Source: Microcystis aeruginosa Ma_SC_T_19800800_S464 (GTDB lineage: Bacteria > Cyanobacteriota > Cyanobacteriia > Cyanobacteriales > Microcystaceae). Taken from it: a DNA stretch of 39,134 bases. The DNA lies in the NCBI GenBank assembly GCA_007095785.1, contig SFBL01000080.1, forward strand, positions 1 through 39,134, in the 5' to 3' direction. A model generated the notes under the pieces. The model was not told the origin of the DNA, made no database searches, and was given only the letters and a program-made list of their open reading frames with translations. Within the stretch, counting starts at the first letter, position 1, and each line of letters opens with the position of its first letter. The position numbers and the translations under genes were made by a program. This document shows, piece by piece, positions 34,039 to 39,134 of this stretch.

Positions 34039-35106
34039 GTGAACGCTAACATTTTTTCCGCCCCTATCTTTAAAAAACCCACTGGAACCCATCTCCTGAT
34101 TCTACTAACGGGATTACTATTTCTGTTAGTAGTTTTTTTTCAGTCCACTAATTCCCTGTTAATCCCCCTGATGGCCACAACGTTAATTAGTGCTGGTCTT
34201 GGTTGCTGGGTAGTACCGATGCTGCGGCGCTTGAAAATGGGTCAGATTATGCGCGAAGATGGTCCCCAAGCTCATTTAAAGAAAGCAGGAACCCCAACAA
34301 TGGGAGGCAGCTTTTTTGTGCCAGTAGCCCTTATTTTCGCTTTAATCTGGTCTAAATTTACTCCTAATGTGGTGGCGGTTGCTTTGCTGACTTTTGCTTA
34401 CATGGGTATCGGTTGGTTAGATGATTGGCAAATTCTGCGTTATAAGTCGAATAAGGGCCTATCTCCCCAGATGAAGTTAATTTTACAGATAACGGGGGCG
34501 GTGCTTTTTTGTCTCTGGATGTTGGTCAATCAGGTGAGTACCGATATCACCCTTTGGGGTCGATTAGTGATTCCTTTGGGCTTTTTCTTCTGGATTTTGG
34601 CGGCATTTGTCCTTGTAGCTGAAAGTAACGCCACTAATCTCACCGATGGGGTGGATGGATTAGCGGGGGGAACAGCTGCGATCGCTTTTTTGGGTTTAGG
34701 TATTATTATCGCTCCTAGTCATCCGGATTTAGCGATTTTCTGCACTTGTTTTAGTGGTGCTTGTCTAGGCTTCATTTTTCATAACCGCAACCCCGCTAAA
34801 GTGTTCATGGGTGATACGGGTTCCCTCGCTTTGGGAGGTGCTTTAGCTGCGGTGGGTTTAATTGCCGGACATCTCTGGGGATTATTTTTAATTAGTGGTC
34901 TGTTCTTTCTGGAATCTCTTTCGGTAATCGCTCAGGTTATCTATTATAAAGCCACAAAAGGACACGATGGCAAGGGCAAAAGATTATTAAAAATGGCTCC
35001 TTTTCATCATCATTTAGAATTAAGTGGTTGGACGGAAACCAAGATTGTGGGAGCTTTTTATCTGGTTAATGCGCTTTTAGTTGTCTTGGCTATTTGGAGC
35101 AGTTAA
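34039..35106 (+). CDS. mraY: Phospho-N-acetylmuramoyl-pentapeptide transferase
   Basis: Integral membrane enzyme that makes lipid I from UDP-MurNAc-pentapeptide and undecaprenyl phosphate in peptidoglycan synthesis. About ten membrane helices are visible. Catalytic and diagnostic motifs are all present: GPQAHLKKAGTPTMGG, the DDW aspartate pair, NLTDGVDGLAGG, FMGDTGSLALGG and APFHHHLELSGW. The start is GTG 34039. Length 355 is normal. It stands outside any mur operon, which is usual in cyanobacteria, and its end meets the convergent IscA/HesB-type gene without a gap. Confidence 0.97.
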   Translation: MNANIFSAPIFKKPTGTHLLILLTGLLFLLVVFFQSTNSLLIPLMATTLISAGLGCWVVPMLRRLKMGQIMREDGPQAHLKKAGTPTMGGSFFVPVALIFALIWSKFTPNVVAVALLTFAYMGIGWLDDWQILRYKSNKGLSPQMKLILQITGAVLFCLWMLVNQVSTDITLWGRLVIPLGFFFWILAAFVLVAESNATNLTDGVDGLAGGTAAIAFLGLGIIIAPSHPDLAIFCTCFSGACLGFIFHNRNPAKVFMGDTGSLALGGALAAVGLIAGHLWGLFLISGLFFLESLSVIAQVIYYKATKGHDGKGKRLLKMAPFHHHLELSGWTETKIVGAFYLVNALLVVLAIWSS

Positions 35107-35430
35107 TTAAGCACTAAAGGAAAGACCACAACCGCAGGTATTTTGGGCGTTGGTATTGGTAAAACGGAAACCACCACCCATGAGATCTTCTGAATAGTCT
35201 AATTTTAAATTTTCTAGATAGCGATCGCTGTCAGGATCGACTAAAATATTAATACCCTGACTTTGATAAAAGCGATCGTTTTCTGCCGCAATATCGGTTA
35301 ATTCGAGATGGTAGTGAAGTCCCGAACAACCGCCGTTTTTTACTGCCAAACGCAGATAGGGACCCCCTAGGCGACGGCTTTGACTCCAACGTTCAATTTC
35401 TCTAGCGGCAGCGGGACTTAATTCGATCAT
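35107..35430 (-). CDS. Iron-sulfur cluster assembly protein, IscA/SufA/HesB type
   Basis: A-type carrier for Fe-S cluster assembly, soluble. The three conserved cysteines are present: GGCSG and the C-terminal CGCG. From ATG 35430 (MIELSPAAAREIERW) the length is 107 residues, the family norm; the open frame upstream adds 22 unconvincing residues. SEDLMGGGFRFTNTNAQNTCGCG is typical. It is convergent with and adjacent to mraY. Confidence 0.94.
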   Translation of the reverse strand: MIELSPAAAREIERWSQSRRLGGPYLRLAVKNGGCSGLHYHLELTDIAAENDRFYQSQGINILVDPDSDRYLENLKLDYSEDLMGGGFRFTNTNAQNTCGCGLSFSA

Positions 35431-35555
35431 TGTTTTTGAGACTATTGTAATAATAATATCAAGTTCTTGTGAAGTTATACCATAGTTGTTGTCCAACTTT
35501 ATGTTAAGAAATATGTGACTAATAAATGGCGGGAGTAGCTGACAATTTTTAACAC

Positions 35556-35588
35556 AGAAAACGGGTTTCTCCGAGAAACCCGTTTTCT
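35556..35588 (-). terminator. Perfect 15-bp hairpin, probable terminator
   Basis: AGAAAACGGGTTTCT and its exact complement around a 3-base loop. On the minus strand it follows the remnant at 35617-35739 and precedes GTGTTAAAAATTG. No T-run, so bidirectional folding or another role is possible. Confidence 0.6.
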
Positions 35589-35616
35589 AGGTGACTTAGA
35601 AGGAGAGCTTAGACAC

Positions 35617-35739
35617 TTAGATAAAGAAGCTACTAACATTAATGCTCCCCAAAGCTGGTAAAGTACCGGTAAATCCAGTGATATTTATTAATAAATCATT
35701 GCTGGATTGGAAGCCAGCAGTGAGAGGAGCGGGTATTTG
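35617..35739 (-). pseudogene. C-terminal remnant of an exported repeat protein
   Basis: About 40 codons without start: QIPAPLTAGFQSSNDLLINI, then TGFTGTLPALGS and a stop after SSFFI. The same 3' end, with a stop inside, lies downstream of the cadherin-like gene (36776-36985). Probably the last piece of a lost calcium-binding/adhesin-type exoprotein. Confidence 0.7.
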
Positions 35740-35797
35740 TCACAGGGGACTTAATTTAAGGTAGCATATAGTTAAATGCGTTTTGTCTGCTAGGATA

Positions 35798-36088
35798 ATG
35801 CTCAACCTTTCAAAAGACATTCATTCTCTAACTGAGTTTAAACGAAACACGACCCAGTTCATAGAGCATCTCAAACAAACCAAAGACCCTTTGGTGCTTA
35901 CGGTTGATGGGAAAGCAGCACTCGTCGTGCAGGATGCGGAATCCTATCAGACACTTCTTGAAGCTGCAGAATTGGTTGAGACGCTTAAAGGAGTCAAGCG
36001 TGGTCTTGAAGAGATGAAGCAAGGCAAAGGTAAGAAGGCAGAGGAATTCTTCTCTGAATTGTTCGATAAACTGGACAGTTCTCCATGA
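35798..36088 (+). CDS. Phd/YefM-type antitoxin
   Basis: A 96-residue antitoxin-like protein. The N-terminal part (LSKDIHSLTEFKRNTTQFIEHLKQTKDPLVLTVDGKAALVVQDAESYQ) is the Phd/YefM DNA-binding fold, and the C-terminal helical, Lys/Glu-rich part would wrap the toxin. ATG 35798 fits the family start; the frame extends to 35783. Its stop overlaps the toxin start (ATGA at 36085). Because the toxin frame is broken, the module may be an orphan antitoxin now. Confidence 0.88.
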   Translation: MLNLSKDIHSLTEFKRNTTQFIEHLKQTKDPLVLTVDGKAALVVQDAESYQTLLEAAELVETLKGVKRGLEEMKQGKGKKAEEFFSELFDKLDSSP

Positions 36089-36418
36089 GCCAAAAGTATC
36101 AAGTGGTCATACAACCAGCAAGCACAACAGGGAATTGAAAAAGCCTATCTGTGGTTCAGTAAAGATTCTCCTCGAAAAGCGAGGTTGTGGCTAGAAGGAT
36201 TGTACAAAGCAATTCTGTCACTAGAGCAAATGCCTTACCGTTGTTCACTTGCTTTTGAAAATAATTTCTTGGAGGAAGAAATCCGACAACTTATTTATGG
36301 TAAGGGACGTAGTGCCTACAGAATTCTCTTTACCATCACTGGCGATATTGTGCAGATTCTTTTCGTGCGCCACGTTGCACAAAAGCCTTTGTCAAGTCAA
36401 GAAGATGAAGAAGAGTAG
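36085..36418 (+). pseudogene. RelE/ParE-type toxin with a frameshift
   Basis: The gene begins MSQKYQVVIQPAS and then hits a stop after 16 codons. One frame over it continues as QQGIEKAYLWFSKDSPRKARLW...EEIRQLIYGKGRSAYRILFTITGDIVQILFVRHV, the ParE/RelE fold with its RILF and VRHV core strands. The break is around 36115-36125 in a short CAGCAAGCACAACAG stretch. A one-base error or real mutation would both explain it. Confidence 0.85.
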
Positions 36419-36596
36419 AGGTCCATGGCATACCATTGTTGTCCTAAATTGTGACGGCAAAGTTTTGATAGTTAAGGTTATACATTTTTCTTTATTTGTG
36501 GCAGACATCTTACTGTCCTCTCCCAAAAAGGGAGAGGGGTTGTGGGTGAGGGTAATTAACCATCTCTGCCATTATTTTAGAAAAAAGGCATTAATT
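36419..36596. other. Gap between toxin relic and MITE
   Basis: No gene recognised. It has a CCTCTCCC-AAAAA-GGGAGAGG palindrome near 36518-36540, a widespread cyanobacterial repeat type that may act as a terminator. Confidence 0.5.
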
Positions 36597-36773
<177 letters not shown>

Positions 36774-36775
36774 AA

Positions 36776-36985
36776 TTAAACAAAGAAATTACCCACCGGA
36801 ATACTCCCTAAAGCTGGTCAAGTACCAGCAAATCCAGTGATATTTATTAATAAATCATTGCTGGATTGGAAGCCCGCAGTGCTACCATTAATCGGAAACG
36901 GCAATGAGTCCTCTGGGGCGACAAATGACGGCGATTCGCAGTTAGAAAAAGACAACCACCCGCAACTCCCAGAGGAAAAGGTTTG
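36776..36985 (-). pseudogene. Second C-terminal remnant of an exported repeat protein, with internal stop
   Basis: About 70 codons without start: SSGSCGWLSFSNCESPSFVA, PEDSLPFPINGSTAGFQSSN, DLLINITGFAGT, a stop, then PALGSIPVGNFFV and a final stop. The last 35 codons match 35617-35739, which lacks the internal stop. It lies directly downstream of the cadherin-like gene on the same strand. Confidence 0.7.
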
Positions 36986-37004
36986 TCAGACCAGCAAAAG
37001 ACGA

Positions 37005-39134
37005 TTAAGCAATAAAATTAAACGCCAAAATCCCATCATTAAAGTCGTTATCGCTGATATTGGGTAAGTTACCAGGTAAATCCTCAAAGCCAAAGATATT
37101 ATTCCCCCTTGACCGTAAATGTTCCGCACCATCGGGATTTGCCGCCCCAAAGGAGAAATAGGCCACCTCATGACTCATAAAGTTTTCTAGGGTAGCCGCC
37201 ACGTTATCGGGATTTTTGGACAAAAATGCTTGGATACTCCCTTGCAGACTTCCTCCCAGATTGCCGCCATTGGCAATCACAAAGGGTGCGTAGCGTCGCC
37301 CCCCTTCCAACAACACATCCCCAAATTCAGCGGCGGTGGTGCTTTGGTTTGCCCCTTCCCCACTGGCCCGCAAAATGAAGTTATTCACCGCTTGACTTAA
37401 GGCGGTGCGCGCATAACCCACTTGACTGGGTTGAATTAACTCTGTCGCGTTGCCATCTCCATCTAAATCGAGGCTGTCAAAAACGGCTCCGTTATCATCG
37501 GCCACTGGATAGAGACCGACAACGTTATTAAAGAAAGCTCCCGTCTGTTGAAGTCCTTCCTCAATCGCTTTGACCTGTATGCTACCGGGCAAGTCACTAA
37601 AGTTGAAAACCAGAGAACCTTGTCCATTGCCCGTATCTTTAAATTCAAGGGTTTCGGGACTAACGGCTTGGTCGGGTAGATTGGTAATTCCTAGGGTGAA
37701 ATTAACCGTTGCGTCTGGTGCGGCACTGGGAGCCGGGTTGAGGGTGGTGTCCGTCACCGCCACCGTCAGATTATAGAGGGATTGGGCTTCAAAATCGGCC
37801 TTACCGATGAAGAATAATTCCCGGCCACGAATCTGGAAACTGCTCTGATCGTTCCCCAGCAAAGAAAGGCTATTTGTTCCCAGGGCATCATCGCTGATCT
37901 GAATATCGGCAACTTTTAAACCTTGACTGGTATCGGTATTTTCAGCGATCGCCTTGGTGCTATTGGCAAGAATTAGGGCTGTGGGAGCTTCATTGACATC
38001 GGTGATGTTTAAAGTCAAGGTTTGGGTGAGATCGGGGGTGACACCAACGGTTGGATCATCCACATTCACAGTGACTTCGTAACTGTTTTGAGCTTCAAAA
38101 TTAGGGGTAAAACCGACATAGAAAAGTGCCGAATTCTGAATTAAGAAGCGCTCCCTATCCCGTCCCGTGAGGAAGAGATTATTGGTTCCTAAACCATCAT
38201 CTTCAATCAGGAGGTCGGCGACTTTAAATTCTGGGGTGACATCGACATTTTCAGCTAACTCGGTGACAACATTTTGGAAAATTAGGGCTGTGGGAGCTTG
38301 ATTACTAGGATTTTCATTGACATCATTAACAGTAATGACCAGGACTTTTTCAAAACCTAGTCCTCCTTGGTCAGTTGTTTTAACTCGAATACTGTAACTA
38401 TTCTTGGTTTCAAAATCAGGGGAATTATTAATCTGTAATTGATTCCCCACAATCGAGAATGCAGTATTATCTGTATCTCCTGTTCCTGCTATTAAGCTAT
38501 AGGTAAAGGTATTACCAGTATCGGGGTCTGTGCTAGAAAATGTTCCAATCACTGTATTGGGAGCAACATTTTCATTTACTGTGGTCGCACTTAATGCTAA
38601 ATTTGTTGGAGCTTGATTACTAGGAGTTTCATTGAGGTCATTAACAGTAATCGTTAGGACTTTCTCAAATTCTAGTCCCCCTTGGTCGGTGGTTTTTACT
38701 CGAATACTGTAACTATTCTTGGTTTCAAAATCAGGGGAATTATTAATCTGTAATTGATTTCCTACAATCGAGAATGCAGTATTATCTGTATCTCCTGTTC
38801 CTGCTATTAAGCTATAGGTAAAGGTATTACCAGTATCGGGGTCTGTGCTAGAAAATGTTCCTATCACTGTATTGGGAGCAACATTTTCATTTACTGTGGT
38901 CGCACTTAATGCTAAATCTGTGGGAGCAAGATTCCCAGGAGTTTCATTGACATCATTGACAGTAATGACCAGGACTTTTTCAAATTCTAGTCCCCCTTGG
39001 TCGGTGGTTTTAACTCGAATACTGTAACTATTCTTGGTTTCAAAATCAGGGGAATTATTAATCTGGAGTTGATTCCCCATAATCGAGAATGCAGTATTAT
39101 CTGTATCTCCTGTTCCTGCGACTAAGCTATAGAT
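37005..39134 (-). CDS. Large cadherin-like repeat exoprotein with C-terminal DUF4114 (partial)
   Basis: The reading frame is open through the right edge, so the N-terminus lies outside the window; at least 709 residues are present. From the edge inward it has three near-identical 105-residue cadherin-type repeats (SATTVNENVAPNTVIGTFSS, DPDTGNTFTYSLIAGTGDTD, NSYSIRVKTTDQGG), then two more diverged ones (ALIFQNVVTELAEN, ALILANSTKAIAEN). The C-terminus is a DUF4114-like domain ending GFEDLPGNLPNISDNDFNDGI. Such proteins are secreted, calcium-binding, often adhesive. The listed start at 39080 is only an internal Met. No secretion signal is visible in this part. Confidence 0.9.
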   Translation of the reverse strand: MYSLVAGTGDTDNTAFSIMGNQLQINNSPDFETKNSYSIRVKTTDQGGLEFEKVLVITVNDVNETPGNLAPTDLALSATTVNENVAPNTVIGTFSSTDPDTGNTFTYSLIAGTGDTDNTAFSIVGNQLQINNSPDFETKNSYSIRVKTTDQGGLEFEKVLTITVNDLNETPSNQAPTNLALSATTVNENVAPNTVIGTFSSTDPDTGNTFTYSLIAGTGDTDNTAFSIVGNQLQINNSPDFETKNSYSIRVKTTDQGGLGFEKVLVITVNDVNENPSNQAPTALIFQNVVTELAENVDVTPEFKVADLLIEDDGLGTNNLFLTGRDRERFLIQNSALFYVGFTPNFEAQNSYEVTVNVDDPTVGVTPDLTQTLTLNITDVNEAPTALILANSTKAIAENTDTSQGLKVADIQISDDALGTNSLSLLGNDQSSFQIRGRELFFIGKADFEAQSLYNLTVAVTDTTLNPAPSAAPDATVNFTLGITNLPDQAVSPETLEFKDTGNGQGSLVFNFSDLPGSIQVKAIEEGLQQTGAFFNNVVGLYPVADDNGAVFDSLDLDGDGNATELIQPSQVGYARTALSQAVNNFILRASGEGANQSTTAAEFGDVLLEGGRRYAPFVIANGGNLGGSLQGSIQAFLSKNPDNVAATLENFMSHEVAYFSFGAANPDGAEHLRSRGNNIFGFEDLPGNLPNISDNDFNDGILAFNFIA
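38300..39134. repeat. 315-bp tandem repeats inside the exoprotein gene
   Basis: A marker stretch GCAGTATTATCTGTATCTCC occurs at 38461, 38776 and 39091, giving an exact 315-bp period (105 codons). The units differ at few positions, indicating recent duplication or gene conversion. Confidence 0.92.

Overview
The window looks like a chromosomal piece from a unicellular bloom-forming cyanobacterium, most likely Microcystis or a close relative. The evidence is: GCGATCGC (HIP1) octamers in many genes; typical cyanobacterial and plastid-lineage genes (PSRP-3/Ycf65, a Psb35-like peptide, DUF3318, DUF3134, the F1-ATPase beta/epsilon pair); many Uma2 genes; short tandem repeats such as CAGTTAT between genes; and REP-like palindromes with degenerate REP-associated transposases. 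The genus is an inference from style, not from a marker gene.

Layout. 1-2.1 kb: a membrane protein gene bracketed by 61-bp inverted repeats. 2.2-7.5 kb: housekeeping and regulatory genes (a membrane protein, LMW-PTP phosphatase, LuxR-type response regulator, LivM/LivG-type ABC transporter parts, HisH). 7.6-21.1 kb: an accessory island. 21.2-35.4 kb: conserved core genes (aldo/keto reductase, gamma-glutamylcyclotransferase-like protein, Psb35-like protein, Der, EcfT/CbiQ, TPR protein, DUF3318, RecQ, ATP synthase beta and epsilon, PSRP-3, Nudix hydrolase, DUF3134, MraY, IscA/HesB). 35.5-39.1 kb: a broken Phd/ParE-type module, MITEs, two C-terminal remnants of a repeat protein, and the 3' end of a large cadherin-like, DUF4114-type exoprotein that runs off the right edge.

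The main result is in the island. It holds a scattered but nearly complete cyanobactin (RiPP) pathway: a 49-aa precursor gene ending in the FAGDDAE recognition tail (10190-10339, patE/acyE/pirE type), a PatF-type peptide prenyltransferase (12009-12905), a PatA-type subtilisin protease (14717-16669), PatB-like and PatC-like small proteins (16710-17187), and a PatG-type macrocyclase (18057-21056). There is no YcaO heterocyclase (PatD) and no oxidase domain, so the predicted product is a macrocycle without azolines, of the anacyclamide/piricyclamide type. The core ends in ...FYAFP and carries one Tyr, a plausible acceptor for the prenyltransferase.

Two things are unusual. The PatG-type protein carries an extra domain of about 310 residues between protease and C-terminal domains, which resembles the TIGR03032/DUF4915 propeller-like family. 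The gene order is E-F-A-B-C-G, split by a VapC-type toxin-antitoxin pair, a REP-interrupted transposase, a DUF29 gene and Uma2 genes. Working model (inference): PatA-type protease removes the leader, PatG-type protease removes the FAGDDAE tail and cyclises the core, and PatF-type enzyme prenylates Tyr.
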